A stretch of 64,000 nucleotides of DNA from Candidatus Methylospira mobilis (GTDB taxonomy: Bacteria > Pseudomonadota > Gammaproteobacteria > Methylococcales > Methylococcaceae): assembly GCF_009498235.1 (NCBI RefSeq), contig NZ_CP044205.1:553716-617715 (forward strand), given 5' to 3'. The notes beneath the pieces were generated by a model, which was not told the DNA's origin, ran no database searches, and worked only from the letters and a program-made list of their open reading frames with translations. Position 1 is the first letter of the stretch, and each line of letters opens with the position of its first letter. This document shows positions 8,974 to 17,888 of the stretch, piece after piece. The position numbers and the translations under genes were made by a program.

Positions 8974-10448
8974 AGCAAGTATTGTTGCGCGGCATTATAG
9001 GAAGTATCTGGCTGTCGCTGATACTGCATTTGCTCGCCTTCATGGTTTTTGCCATACATTTCGACTCGGTGCAGCCCCCTGTGCTGCCGCCGCAACCGGA
9101 AGTGATGCATGCGGTGGTTATGGATGAAATCGAATTGCGCGCGCCGGTACAGTCCACGCCTCCCCCTCCGGCCGATGCTGTTCCGGAGATAGAACAGCCG
9201 CCTGAGCCCGAGCCGCCTGCGCCTGCTCCGGTTGAAAGCAAGCCGGCAGTTCAGGCGGTAGAGGCTCCGCCCTCCAGGCAGGAAGAAAAAAAAGAAGAGA
9301 AAAAACAGGAAGAAGCGGCATTCAGAAAGCAGCGCGAGTTGCGGGAGCAAAAGGAACTGGCCGAAAAAAAACGCGTAGAGGAAGAAAAACATCGCGAAGC
9401 GCAGGAAGCGCATGAAAATGAAAAGGCCGAAGAGCAGGCTCGCAAGAAAAAATCCGAGCGCGAGACCAGGGAAAAAGCCGAGACCGCCGCCAAAAAACTG
9501 GCCGAGCAGCGTGAAGCTGAAAAGAAAGCGCAGCAAAAGGCGGAACAGCAAAAACTGGAAGACGATCGTATGAAAGCTGCGCTTGCCGCGCGGCAAAAGG
9601 CTGAAGCCGAGGCGAAAAAGCGCGCGGAACAGGAAGAAGCGAAGAAAAAGGCGGAGGCCGAAGCCAAACAGGAAGAGGCGAAGAAGAAAGCAGCTGCAGC
9701 AGAGGCTCGGCGGCAGGTCGAAGCGGAGACTATAGCAAAACAGAAGGCCGAGCAGGAAAGGAAAAAGCAGGCTGAGCAGGAAGCCAGGAAAAAGGCTGAA
9801 GCGGAAGCGAGTCAGGCTGAGGTAATGGCGGCGAAAAAGCGCTCCGAACAGGAAGAAGTCAAGAAAAAGGCCGAAGCAAAACGGGCGGAACTGGCGGAAA
9901 AACAAAAAGAGGAGAAGGAAGCCAAAAAGCGCGCGGAACAGGAAGCGCAAAAAAAGGAGGCGGCCGAGGCGCGCAAGCAGGCTGAAGGCGAGCTGAAAAG
10001 GAAGGCGGAAGCCGATGCCAAAAAAATGGCGGAGCAGCAACTGAAGAAACAGGCGGAAGCCGAAGCCGCCCAGGCGAAAAAGAAAGCCGAAGAGCAAAAA
10101 CGCAAGTCGGAAGCCGAGGCCAGTGCGCGTGAGGAAATCGAAGCCGAACGCGTCCAGGCGATTGAGGATGAAAAGGCATTAAAGCTTGCTGCGAAGAAAA
10201 TCAAGCTGGCGGTAGAGGAAAGATGGCTGAAGCCGCCTTCCGTTCAAGAGGGCTTGTCTTGTACAATTCAGGTTCGAACCTTGCCTGGAGGCGCAGTTGA
10301 GTTCGCACGCGTGATCAAAAGCAGCGGCGACGTTGCTTTCGATCGTTCCGCCGAAGCAGCCGTAATGAAGGCATCGCCGTTGCCGGTGCCGGCGGACCCG
10401 CATTTGGCCAACAAATTCAGAACTTTTAACTTTATTTACGAGCCATGA
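8970..10448 (+). CDS. tolA: Tol-Pal envelope-spanning protein TolA
   Basis: TolA links the TolQR motor to Pal and TolB across the periplasm. The 492-residue protein has an N-terminal membrane helix (about residues 10-32), a proline-rich segment (33-100), a long Ala/Lys/Glu/Gln-rich helical domain (about 105-395) and a C-terminal globular domain. That last part has the single CTIQV cysteine, the [17 protein letters not shown] strand and the PLPVP segment typical of TolA domain III. The central domain is a little longer than in E. coli. The large open frame on the opposite strand here is a composition artefact. Confidence 0.95.
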   Translation: MKQVLLRGIIGSIWLSLILHLLAFMVFAIHFDSVQPPVLPPQPEVMHAVVMDEIELRAPVQSTPPPPADAVPEIEQPPEPEPPAPAPVESKPAVQAVEAPPSRQEEKKEEKKQEEAAFRKQRELREQKELAEKKRVEEEKHREAQEAHENEKAEEQARKKKSERETREKAETAAKKLAEQREAEKKAQQKAEQQKLEDDRMKAALAARQKAEAEAKKRAEQEEAKKKAEAEAKQEEAKKKAAAAEARRQVEAETIAKQKAEQERKKQAEQEARKKAEAEASQAEVMAAKKRSEQEEVKKKAEAKRAELAEKQKEEKEAKKRAEQEAQKKEAAEARKQAEGELKRKAEADAKKMAEQQLKKQAEAEAAQAKKKAEEQKRKSEAEASAREEIEAERVQAIEDEKALKLAAKKIKLAVEERWLKPPSVQEGLSCTIQVRTLPGGAVEFARVIKSSGDVAFDRSAEAAVMKASPLPVPADPHLANKFRTFNFIYEP

Positions 10449-11755
10449 AAGTTTACGCGAACAAACAATACAAGCGAGCCGTTATGATCCCTTTCGGGTT
10501 CATGCTGTTGCTGTTCGTCCATAATGTATGGGCCGAACTCAATATACATATATCCGAAGGTGTGGAAGCCGCGATTCCTGTGGCGATCGTGCCTTTCGGA
10601 GATCAGGAGAGTCTGGAGGGTGAGAGCATCAGCTCCATCATTGCTTCGGACCTGGCGCGTAGCGGGAAGTTTGATCCGTTGTCGGAATCGGCCATGCCGC
10701 AGCGCCCTGTGCGTCCCGATCAAGTCGATTTCAATGCCTGGCATGAGCTGCATCAGGAAGATCTGGTCATCGGTCAGGTCAAACAGGTGGGCGGCGGCCA
10801 GTACAATGTCCAGTTTTTTCTGTTCGACGCCGTGCGCGGTCAGCAATTGACAACCCAGCTTATACCCTTCACTGCTCGCGATGCGCGCAAGGTGGCGCAT
10901 CAAATTGCCGATATTATTTATTTGCGGCTTACCGGGGAGCCCGGCGCATTTTCGACGCGCGTTGCTTATGTATCGGTATCGGCCGACAACTCGGGCAATC
11001 GTGCGTATCGATTGTTTGTAGCGGATACCGACGGATTAAACCCGGTCAGCGTGATCGCGTCGCGCGAGCCGATCATGTCGCCGGCCTGGTCGCCGGACGG
11101 CAGGAAGCTTGCCTATGTTTCGTTCGAAAATAAACGGGCGGCCATTTTTGTTCAAAAGCTGGCAACCGGGGAAAGAGAGAAGATTTCCGAAGCGCCGGGC
11201 ATCAATGGCGCGCCGGCCTGGTCGCCGGATGGCGGTCAGTTGGCCATGACCTTGTCCAAGGATGGTAATCCCGATGTCTATGTCATGAATCTGGCCGGCA
11301 AAACCCTGCGTAAGGTGACGGACAGCGATTCCATCGACACCGAGCCGACCTGGTCGCGCGACGGACGCTCTATCGTGTTCACGTCGGATCGGGGCGGTAA
11401 GCCGCAGCTCTACATGGTTTCCGCCGCAGGCGGCGCGGCGCAGCGTTTGACTTATGACGGCGATTATAATGCCAGGGGCGTGTTTTCTCCTGATGGCAAG
11501 AGCATTGCGATGGTGCATGGCAACGGCGGTGATTACCGGATAGCGGTGATGGATATGGCGAGCAAGAAGCTGCGCGTGCTGACGCGCGGCCCGGCCGACG
11601 AGTCGCCCGGCTTCGCTCCTAACGGCAGTATGGTGCTGTATGCGTCAAGAAGCGCGGGCGGTGGTCAATTGGCGGCGATTTCAATTGACGGCAAAGTGCA
11701 GCAAAGCTTACGCATAGGCGGCGGCGAAGTGAAACAGCCGGCATGGTCGCCTTAA
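10445..11755 (+). CDS. tolB: Tol-Pal system beta-propeller protein TolB
   Basis: A periplasmic protein that binds Pal and the C-terminal domain of TolA. The 436-residue product has a hydrophobic signal region at about residues 14-31 (cleavage after VWA), an N-terminal domain with the FGDQE segment, and a six-bladed propeller marked by repeated PAWSPDG(R/G)-type motifs (five to six copies). The start overlaps tolA by four bases. The ATG at 10445 gives a long n-region; a later Met at residue 15 is possible. Confidence 0.94.
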   Translation: MKVYANKQYKRAVMIPFGFMLLLFVHNVWAELNIHISEGVEAAIPVAIVPFGDQESLEGESISSIIASDLARSGKFDPLSESAMPQRPVRPDQVDFNAWHELHQEDLVIGQVKQVGGGQYNVQFFLFDAVRGQQLTTQLIPFTARDARKVAHQIADIIYLRLTGEPGAFSTRVAYVSVSADNSGNRAYRLFVADTDGLNPVSVIASREPIMSPAWSPDGRKLAYVSFENKRAAIFVQKLATGEREKISEAPGINGAPAWSPDGGQLAMTLSKDGNPDVYVMNLAGKTLRKVTDSDSIDTEPTWSRDGRSIVFTSDRGGKPQLYMVSAAGGAAQRLTYDGDYNARGVFSPDGKSIAMVHGNGGDYRIAVMDMASKKLRVLTRGPADESPGFAPNGSMVLYASRSAGGGQLAAISIDGKVQQSLRIGGGEVKQPAWSP

Positions 11756-11779
11756 CTACCAGGTAAGGATAGGGTCGAG

Positions 11780-11875
11780 AATAACTTCCCCGTTCGTGGT
11801 GAGCTTGTCGAACCATGAACGGCCGTTCGACAGGCTCAGGGTGAACGGAGTTGATGGCTGATTCGGGAAGTTATT
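11780..11875. repeat. Nested inverted repeats between tolB and pal
   Basis: An outer perfect 11-bp inverted repeat (AATAACTTCCC 11780-11790, GGGAAGTTATT 11865-11875, then a T-run) encloses an inner pair of CCGTTC...GAACGG arms (11790-11848). The inner part contains GTGAGCTTGTCGAACCATGAAC and GTTCGACAGGCTCAGGGTGAAC, a palindromic repeat type that I recognise as common in environmental proteobacteria. The outer stem with its T-run could act as a terminator or attenuator for tolB. Confidence 0.65.
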
Positions 11876-11944
11876 TTTTACCATATCCTAAAAGCAATAA
11901 ATAATAGTACCTTTTATTTTTCGCTAGCGGATCAGGTGTATATC

Positions 11945-12511
11945 ATGAAAATCTACAACAAAGCGTCAATTATGCTGTTGAGCGCGGTATTGGCGCTCTC
12001 TGGATGCGCCAATGAACAACCCAAAGACGGCGAAGGCGCCGATGGCGCGATAGGCGGTACCGATCTGAGCAAGGGGCCGGAGATCGGCAAGTACGGAGAC
12101 GGACAGGGAGGCGCATACAGTTCCGGAGGCGGAGGCTACGGTAATTCATCGGGCGTTGATAATGCAGGGGGATTGCTTTCCAAAAACCTGGTCTATTTCA
12201 ATTACGACAGCAGTGAAGTGTTGCCCGAATATGTTCCTGTCGTGGAAGCGCATGCGGCTGGTGTCGCCTCCAATCCGGGCAAGATTGTAGTGCTTGAGGG
12301 GCATGCGGATGCAAGAGGCTCTTCCGAGTATAACGTCGCTTTGGGCGAACAACGCGCCAAGTCGGTAGCAAATATGATGAAGATGCAAGGCGTTTCCGAA
12401 AGACAGATCCAGGTCGTCAGTTTCGGTGAAGAGAAACCTTTGGTGTCAGGGAATGATGAAAGCGCATGGTCTCAAAACCGCCGTGTGGAAATTGCTTATC
12501 CGGGGCAATGA
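11945..12511 (+). CDS. pal: Peptidoglycan-associated lipoprotein Pal
   Basis: An outer-membrane lipoprotein that anchors the outer membrane to peptidoglycan and is recycled by Tol. The ATG at 11945 is preferred over an upstream GTG (11936) because AGG lies eight bases before it. The 188-residue protein has a lipoprotein signal with lipobox LSGC (Cys near residue 23), a Gly/Ser-rich linker (about 45-75) and an OmpA-like domain. In that domain, VYFNYDSSEV, LEGHADARGSSEYN (diaminopimelate-binding Asp) and NRRVEIAY are visible. Confidence 0.95.
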   Translation: MKIYNKASIMLLSAVLALSGCANEQPKDGEGADGAIGGTDLSKGPEIGKYGDGQGGAYSSGGGGYGNSSGVDNAGGLLSKNLVYFNYDSSEVLPEYVPVVEAHAAGVASNPGKIVVLEGHADARGSSEYNVALGEQRAKSVANMMKMQGVSERQIQVVSFGEEKPLVSGNDESAWSQNRRVEIAYPGQ

Positions 12512-13395
12512 GAATGAACAAGCTGCTGGCGGGGGTCGCCTGTTTTGTTGCGTTATGGAGTACGGCGGTTTGCAATGCTGCCCCGCCAGGCGCCGGTACG
12601 GGATACGGTGAAGCCGGCGCAGCGGATCTGGTCGGAGAGAATACGCTCGACGAACGGGTTGCGCGTCTGGAAAAGCGCTTGTCCAATGAAGCGCTTATGG
12701 ATGCCATTAAGCGTTCCGAGCAGTTGCAACGCGAAGTGCAACGGCTGCATGGCGATATTGAAGTGTTGACACATGATCTGAATACGCTCAAAAAGCAGCA
12801 AACCGATAGGTTTCTGAGTCTGGAGCAGCGACTGCAATCTTCCGAAGCGCAGGCCCCGCCCCCGGCTTCAGCCGAGAATAATGCTTCCGACGCGGCTCCT
12901 CCTGTCGAGCGGGATGCAAATCTTCCGCCGGCTCCCATACCTCCTGCGCAGCAACCAGTCGCAAAACCGGCTACTCCGCCCCCTGCGGCCAAAACATCTG
13001 CCGTTGATGAAGGGCGGGAAGCAGCCTATCAAAAGGGCTTGGGCTTGCTTCAGCAAGGCAAATATCCTGATTCGATACGCGAGTTTAAAAAGTTCCAGGC
13101 GACTTATCCGAGCGGTGAATACGTCGATAACGCGGTTTACTGGACCGGAGAGGCCTATTATGTGCTTCGCGATTTGCCGTCTTCCAAAGAAGCCTTCCGC
13201 AAACTGATAAAAGACTATCCGCAAAGCAGCCGACTGCCGGATGCGATGCTCAAGATGGCTTATATCGAATACGACAGCGGTTTATGGAGCAATGCCAAGA
13301 ATGCGCTAAACGATGTGATCAAGCGTTTTCCCGGCAGCAAGGTCGCCGAAGCTGCGCAAAAGCGTTTGACAAAAATCAAGCAGGAAGGTCACTAG
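12508..13395 (+). CDS. cpoB: Cell division coordinator CpoB (YbgF)
   Basis: A periplasmic protein that coordinates peptidoglycan synthesis with outer-membrane constriction together with Tol-Pal. A start at 12508 overlaps the pal stop (ATGA); 12514 is an equally good choice. A longer frame from 12466 lies inside pal and is rejected. After a signal peptide ending VCNA come an N-terminal coiled coil (about residues 40-115), a Pro/Ala-rich linker and C-terminal TPR repeats (YQKGLGLLQQGKYPDSIREFK and two more). About 295 residues. Confidence 0.93.
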   Translation: MRMNKLLAGVACFVALWSTAVCNAAPPGAGTGYGEAGAADLVGENTLDERVARLEKRLSNEALMDAIKRSEQLQREVQRLHGDIEVLTHDLNTLKKQQTDRFLSLEQRLQSSEAQAPPPASAENNASDAAPPVERDANLPPAPIPPAQQPVAKPATPPPAAKTSAVDEGREAAYQKGLGLLQQGKYPDSIREFKKFQATYPSGEYVDNAVYWTGEAYYVLRDLPSSKEAFRKLIKDYPQSSRLPDAMLKMAYIEYDSGLWSNAKNALNDVIKRFPGSKVAEAAQKRLTKIKQEGH

Positions 13396-13440
13396 CAGCT
13401 CAAGTATAAGCAATCGGCGCGCGCTAACCATTCTCTTTTT

Positions 13441-14085
13441 ATGGAAATGCTACGGATTACCGAAATTTTCTACTCCCTCCAGGGGGAGTCGCGCAGTATC
13501 GGCTTTCCAACCGTTTTCATACGCTTGACCGGGTGTCCGCTGCGTTGCAGCTATTGCGACACCGCTTATGCCTTCGCCGGAGGTACGCGAATGAGTTTGG
13601 CGGACATAATGGAGCAGGTGAGATCCTATGAGCCGCTCCATGTGTGCGTGACCGGCGGCGAACCCTTGGCGCAAGCAGACTGTCTGGTTCTGTTGAAGCT
13701 GTTGGCGGACGAAGGTTATGAAGTGTCGCTGGAAACCAGCGGTGCGCTGAATGTTGCGGAGGTCGATGCGCGCGTAGTCAAGATTCTGGATATCAAAACG
13801 CCGGGCTCTGGCGAGGTTGGGGGTAACCTTTATGCCAACATCGAGCATTTGCTGCCGCAGGACCAGATCAAATTCGTGATAACAGGCGAGGAAGATTATC
13901 AATGGTCGAAGCATCAGCTGGAGCATTACCGGTTGTCCGCACGCTGCGAAGTTTTGTTTTCTCCCGCGCTGGGCGATACCTCCGATGTTGTCTGGCTTGC
14001 CGACAACATACTGCGTGACCGCTTACCGGTGCGATTCCAACTACAATTACACAAAATACTCTGGGGTAACGCCCCCGGCAAATGA
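13441..14085 (+). CDS. queE: 7-carboxy-7-deazaguanine synthase QueE
   Basis: A radical SAM enzyme that converts CPH4 to 7-carboxy-7-deazaguanine on the route to preQ0 and queuosine tRNA modification. The 214-residue protein has the N-terminal FYSLQGES motif, then [14 protein letters not shown] near residue 31 holding the CxxxCxxC cluster (C-PLR-C-SY-C), and the VTGGEPLAQ motif near residue 77. It ends overlapping queC, its pathway partner. The ygbF/cpoB-queE-queC order is common in gammaproteobacteria. Confidence 0.95.
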   Translation: MEMLRITEIFYSLQGESRSIGFPTVFIRLTGCPLRCSYCDTAYAFAGGTRMSLADIMEQVRSYEPLHVCVTGGEPLAQADCLVLLKLLADEGYEVSLETSGALNVAEVDARVVKILDIKTPGSGEVGGNLYANIEHLLPQDQIKFVITGEEDYQWSKHQLEHYRLSARCEVLFSPALGDTSDVVWLADNILRDRLPVRFQLQLHKILWGNAPGK

Positions 14086-14753
14086 TGAAAAAGGCAGTCG
14101 TTTTACTTTCCGGCGGACTTGATTCCGCCACGGCGCTGGCAATGGCCAAACAGCAGGGGTATTACTGCCATGCGCTGAGTTTTGACTACGGGCAGCGCCA
14201 TCGCGCCGAACTGACGGCGGCCTCGCGCATCGCCGAACGGATGGGTGTGGTTGCGCATAAAACCATACATATCGGTCTCGATTCAATCGGCGGTTCCGCA
14301 CTGACCGATAAGCTGATAGACGTACCGGATCATGCTCAGACTGGCATACCGGTTACTTATGTACCTGCGCGCAATACCCTTTTTTTGGCCTTTGCGCTGG
14401 GCTGGGCGGAAGTGCTGGAAGCCCGGGATATTTTTATCGGAGTGAATGCGGTTGACTATTCCGGGTATCCCGATTGCCGCTCCGAGTTCATCAAGGCCTT
14501 CGAAGTGCTGGCAGGTTTAGCCACCAAGGCCGGTGTGGAAGGTTGCAAGTTCAGCGTGCAAACGCCGCTGATAACCTTAAGCAAAGCCGATATCATTAAA
14601 GCCGGGACGCGTCTCGGCGTCGACTATAGCATGACTGTTTCGTGTTATTCCGCCGACGACGAGGGAAAGGCCTGCGGCGTATGCGATTCCTGCCGCTTGC
14701 GGCGCGCCGGTTTCGAGGCCGCCAAAATTTCCGACCCTACCGTTTACCGGTAA
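14082..14753 (+). CDS. queC: 7-cyano-7-deazaguanine synthase QueC
   Basis: Converts 7-carboxy-7-deazaguanine to preQ0 with ATP and ammonia. The 223-residue protein has the PP-loop [10 protein letters not shown] at residues 9-18, the [11 protein letters not shown] motif near 32, and a C-terminal zinc site: one cysteine in [13 protein letters not shown] followed by CGVCDSC. The start codon overlaps the queE stop, so the two steps are translated together. No anomaly. Confidence 0.96.
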   Translation: MMKKAVVLLSGGLDSATALAMAKQQGYYCHALSFDYGQRHRAELTAASRIAERMGVVAHKTIHIGLDSIGGSALTDKLIDVPDHAQTGIPVTYVPARNTLFLAFALGWAEVLEARDIFIGVNAVDYSGYPDCRSEFIKAFEVLAGLATKAGVEGCKFSVQTPLITLSKADIIKAGTRLGVDYSMTVSCYSADDEGKACGVCDSCRLRRAGFEAAKISDPTVYR

Positions 14754-14792
14754 GCTATTTTCCGGTCTGCACCTTACTTCCAAACCTGCTAG

Positions 14793-15347
14793 CTACCACA
14801 TCAAATCATCAGGAACTTCATAACCGGCGTAAGGATCGGTGGTGGCATTTGGCGTGCCGCTAGCTTCCGGTTTGTTCCAGAGCACGACACTGGATGCATG
14901 GCGTTCGGCGATTTTTGTGGCGATATCGTTATGAACCACATCGTATATGCCGCCGCAGCGCACTATAGCCATTTGTCCGTTGCTGATTGCCGCACGCATG
15001 GAGTCGGGTATATACAGGCGTTTTATCTTGCCTTGATCCGTGAAATTAAACGGGATATCCGATGCATTCTGAATCGGCAGCCGATGCGCGTCCACCAATT
15101 GTTTGATCTGGGCCTCAATTGCCCTGGCTTCCGCAGCTTCCTTGCGTTGCTGATTAAGCTGGCGGTCGCGCACGACTTTTTCATTTTGCGCCTGCATCGC
15201 CTGTTGCCGTAACGCGCTCTGCTCGTCAGGTTTTTTTTGTTCCTTGCTGATGAGCTTTTCCTGCTGTTTGCTTTTGGCTGCCTGTTTGACTTGTTTGCTG
15301 TTTACCAGGCCGGCTTTAAGCAGCTGGTCACGAAGTGCGTTACTCAT
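14793..15347 (-). CDS. yaiL: DUF2058 family protein (YaiL-like)
   Basis: A 184-residue protein matching the YaiL/DUF2058 family: N-terminal MSNALRDQLLKAGLVNSKQ followed by a strongly charged Lys/Gln-rich helix (residues 20-80), then a compact C-terminal domain with the IPFNFTD and IKRLYIPDSMRAAIS motifs. The family is nucleoprotein-associated or of unknown function. The gene converges on queC with 39 bases between them. Confidence 0.85.
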   Translation of the reverse strand: MSNALRDQLLKAGLVNSKQVKQAAKSKQQEKLISKEQKKPDEQSALRQQAMQAQNEKVVRDRQLNQQRKEAAEARAIEAQIKQLVDAHRLPIQNASDIPFNFTDQGKIKRLYIPDSMRAAISNGQMAIVRCGGIYDVVHNDIATKIAERHASSVVLWNKPEASGTPNATTDPYAGYEVPDDLMW

Positions 15348-15454
15348 CTGTTTCCTCCCTTATCCGCGCTGGATTGAACCTGGGCGTAGTTTACCTACAG
15401 TTCGATGCTATTGCATAACGAAAAGCATTGCGGCGCGTACACGTATAGTAGTCT

Positions 15455-15514
15455 AACCGTTCATGGCGCAAGCGTCGCCCCCTATCATGCAAAACGCTCG
15501 CGCCATGAACGGTT
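15455..15514. repeat. Long inverted repeat with ATGAACGG arms
   Basis: Arms of 20 bases (AACCGTTCATGGCGCAAGCG at 15455-15474 and its complement at 15495-15514) differ at one position and flank a 20-base loop. The arms share the CCGTTCATGG/CCATGAACGG core with the repeat between tolB and pal. The region 15515-15640 that follows has further palindromic, GC-rich repeat-like sequence and no gene. Confidence 0.6.
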
Positions 15515-15782
15515 TCCTTCACCCAGCGCGCTCCGCGCCCCACGGACTGCGTTGCAGCGCAGTCCGGCTGCGGCTGTGCGAAGCATGCTTCGCAAAATCC
15601 CTCCTTCGCCCCAGCGGGAGAGGGGGTTAGGTGTTCGCTTCGCGATTTGCTCGATAACCATATGCAAGCACTCGTTCACCATACATGCGTAGAATATGAA
15701 ACTGTAGAGAGGGTTATCGTTATGTCTGTTTTCCTGGAGATAAAGACCGCATAGCTTGTTTCGCATGGCTGCGTTTGAGGAT

Positions 15783-16330
15783 ATGACAATGAAATTTAAA
15801 CTTGTAGCAAAATGATTCTCTACAATGGTTTTGTTGAGTTTTTCCGCTTGCACAACCAATCTCAATCCTGATCCGATCGACCCTTGGGAGGAGTGGAGCC
15901 GCGGAATTCAAGCCGTCAATGATCGTATGGATGAAAATTTTCTGCGGCCAGTGGCCGAAACCTATCGTTGGATAACCCCGGCATTCATCGACGCGGGGGT
16001 GGCCAACTTTATGAATAATGTCGAGGATATTCTGGTGGTCGGCAACGATTTGCTACAATTCAAACTGGCGCAGCTCGGTATGGATAGTGGTAGATTCATG
16101 ATTAATACCACCTTCGGGCTTGCCGGAGCAGTCGATATTGCCACGTACATGGGGTTGGCCCAAACATGCTGAAGATTTCGGCCAGACGCTCGCCAAGCGG
16201 GGTATTCCGTCAGGCCCCTATGTTTTGTTCTCCCTCTGTTGGGTCCCAGTACGCCCAGATGCGTAGCAGGACTTGCAGGCGATGTTGCTGCAAACCCGAT
16301 CAACTGGATATTGACTACGCTGAAAGTACG
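15783..16330 (+). pseudogene. mlaA: Broken mlaA (vacJ) lipoprotein gene
   Basis: The reading matches MlaA, the outer-membrane lipoprotein that removes misplaced phospholipids. The frame from 15783 starts MTMKFKLVAK and is stopped by TGA at 15813-15815 within the signal peptide; it then continues with the lipobox-like SFSACTTN. The DPWEEWSRGIQAVNDRMDE and SGRFMINTTFGLAGAVDIAT motifs follow. After MGLAQ the frame shifts (HAEDFGQTLAKRGIPSGPY) and shifts again (LLGPSTPRCVAGLAGDVAANP). The gene ends at about 16330, where repeat sequence takes over. No intact copy is in the window. Confidence 0.85.
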
Positions 16331-16331
16331 T

Positions 16332-16404
16332 CCCTTCGGCTACGCTCAGGACAGGCCCTGAAAGTTCTCTGCGCCCATTCATGGGCGCAGAAGGTCTCGC
16401 AGAG
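16332..16404. repeat. Palindromic repeat, copy 1 (TCTGCGCCCAT-ATGGGCGCAGA)
   Basis: A perfect 11-bp palindrome at 16368-16391 sits in the context AGTTCTCTGCGCCCA...GGGCGCAGAAGGTCTCGC. It directly follows a TTCGGCTACGCTCAGGACAGG segment, itself typical of dispersed environmental repeats. A second, inverted copy of the palindrome with the same flanks lies at 48032-48055. The repeat truncates the mlaA remnant. Confidence 0.7.
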
Positions 16405-16485
16405 TTGCCTCACTTTCTCATCGTCGGCTGGGCTTAAATAGTTACAGGAGAGATTCCCGACGCCAATCGCCCCGGCTGCGTGCGC

Positions 16486-17673
16486 CTATAGCCGTCCATA
16501 CAGATCGGCGGGCGCGAATGGTCCAGGCTGGGCAATCAGTTCCCGTGCTAGAGGAACCCGATCCCAGACATTCCACAGCAGCACTCCTTTAACCCGCTCA
16601 TTCTGAAGATAGTATACGACGCCTTTACGGTAGGGTTCCGACCAGTCCGCTACCGTCTTCATGCGTGCATCCAGCCTGCCGACGGCCTCGTATCCCAGTT
16701 CGAACAAGTCGGAGTAGAAAGACGCGTGGTAATGGTATGGCCTGGTTTCTCCGGCCATGTTGCGTCCGGCATGTCTGCCCATGTTGAGCGCGTTATCCTC
16801 GTGTTCCAGCCGCAAACGCGCATCGAGCGCGGGGTTGTAGAAGTTCGCAACGTCCCCGGCGGCATGGATATCCGGATGGCCTGCTTGTAAAAATTCGTTC
16901 ACGATAATGCCGTTTTCCACGGCCAGCCCGGCATGCTCGGCCAGCTTTGTATTCGGTTCAATGCCGAGGCCAGCCACGATGCCGTCCGCAGGAAAATTGT
17001 GTTGCGCCGATGTCGCGACATCGGTCAGGCTTAATATCAACTGGCCGTCCTGGCGTTTGACATCGGCGACCGATTGTCCGCTTAATACCTCGACGCCTTT
17101 CTCGCGGTAATATTGATTCAGGAATTGGCTAAGGTCGTGTGGGAATACGTTGGCGCCAATTCCTTCCCCCGGAAACGCCATCACCACTTTTTTCCCGTTC
17201 ATGGCTAGCGCGGCGGCAATTTCCGAGCCGATAAAACCGCCGCCGATTACGGTGAAGCGCTGCTTTTCATTGGACAGCGCGCGCAGCCGCTGATAGTCGT
17301 CGAGAGTGCGGAAGTAGATGATATCGTTACCGCCAAAAGGAAGCTGCCGGGGCGTGCCGCCGGTTGCGAGCAGTAACTTGTCGTAGGTGTAGACGGTGCC
17401 TAGGTCATCGGTCACCCGCTTGTCCTGAGCTTCCAGGGTTTCGGCTGTGCGCGCAAGGTGCAGGCTGACGTTTCTCTCTTCGGTCTTACACCAGATTTGT
17501 TCTATGCGGCTCCCCTTCCACAGTCCTTTTGACAAGGGAGGGCGATTATAAGGCGGGTGCGCGTCTGCGCCTATCAATCCTGCGGAACCTTGCGGATCGA
17601 CTTCCCGTATACCGCCGATGGCGGCAGCGGCGGTCATTCCAGCGCCGATAATGAGATACTTGTAGTGCGGCAT
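16486..17673 (-). CDS. NAD(P)/FAD-dependent ferredoxin- or rubredoxin-reductase-like oxidoreductase
   Basis: The ATG at 17673 (MPHYKYLIIGAG) has GGAG upstream and is preferred to a 43-residue extension. The 395-residue protein has an N-terminal FAD dinucleotide fold (IIGAGMTAAAA), the PYNRPPLSKGLW motif, a central NAD(P) fold (VIGGGFIGSEIAAAL near residue 150), the IHAAGDVANF FAD-binding motif, and a C-terminal domain. It resembles AIF-like ferredoxin/rubredoxin reductases. The electron acceptor is not encoded next door, so the substrate is open. Confidence 0.85.
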   Translation of the reverse strand: MPHYKYLIIGAGMTAAAAIGGIREVDPQGSAGLIGADAHPPYNRPPLSKGLWKGSRIEQIWCKTEERNVSLHLARTAETLEAQDKRVTDDLGTVYTYDKLLLATGGTPRQLPFGGNDIIYFRTLDDYQRLRALSNEKQRFTVIGGGFIGSEIAAALAMNGKKVVMAFPGEGIGANVFPHDLSQFLNQYYREKGVEVLSGQSVADVKRQDGQLILSLTDVATSAQHNFPADGIVAGLGIEPNTKLAEHAGLAVENGIIVNEFLQAGHPDIHAAGDVANFYNPALDARLRLEHEDNALNMGRHAGRNMAGETRPYHYHASFYSDLFELGYEAVGRLDARMKTVADWSEPYRKGVVYYLQNERVKGVLLWNVWDRVPLARELIAQPGPFAPADLYGRL

Positions 17674-17888
17674 GGCGTCTCTCCTCACTTGCTTGATGAA
17701 AGAAAACAGGAGGGCTAACGGTTCCCATCGATAGGTATATTTTGGACCTAAATTGGCAATATACGCTTTGAAAGAATACGCCGCCACTGAATTTACAGTC
17801 ATTGAATCCGCATAGGATTCACGCTCGAGCAGTGCACGATTACGTGCTACCCTGTCTGAGTTTGATTGCTGAATTGTATCAGTGAATA

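Noticed and set aside
8892-10097. A 401-residue open frame on the minus strand opposite tolA
   Set aside because: It is very rich in Phe, Leu and Arg because it mirrors the Lys/Glu/Ala repeats of TolA; tolA itself is unmistakable.
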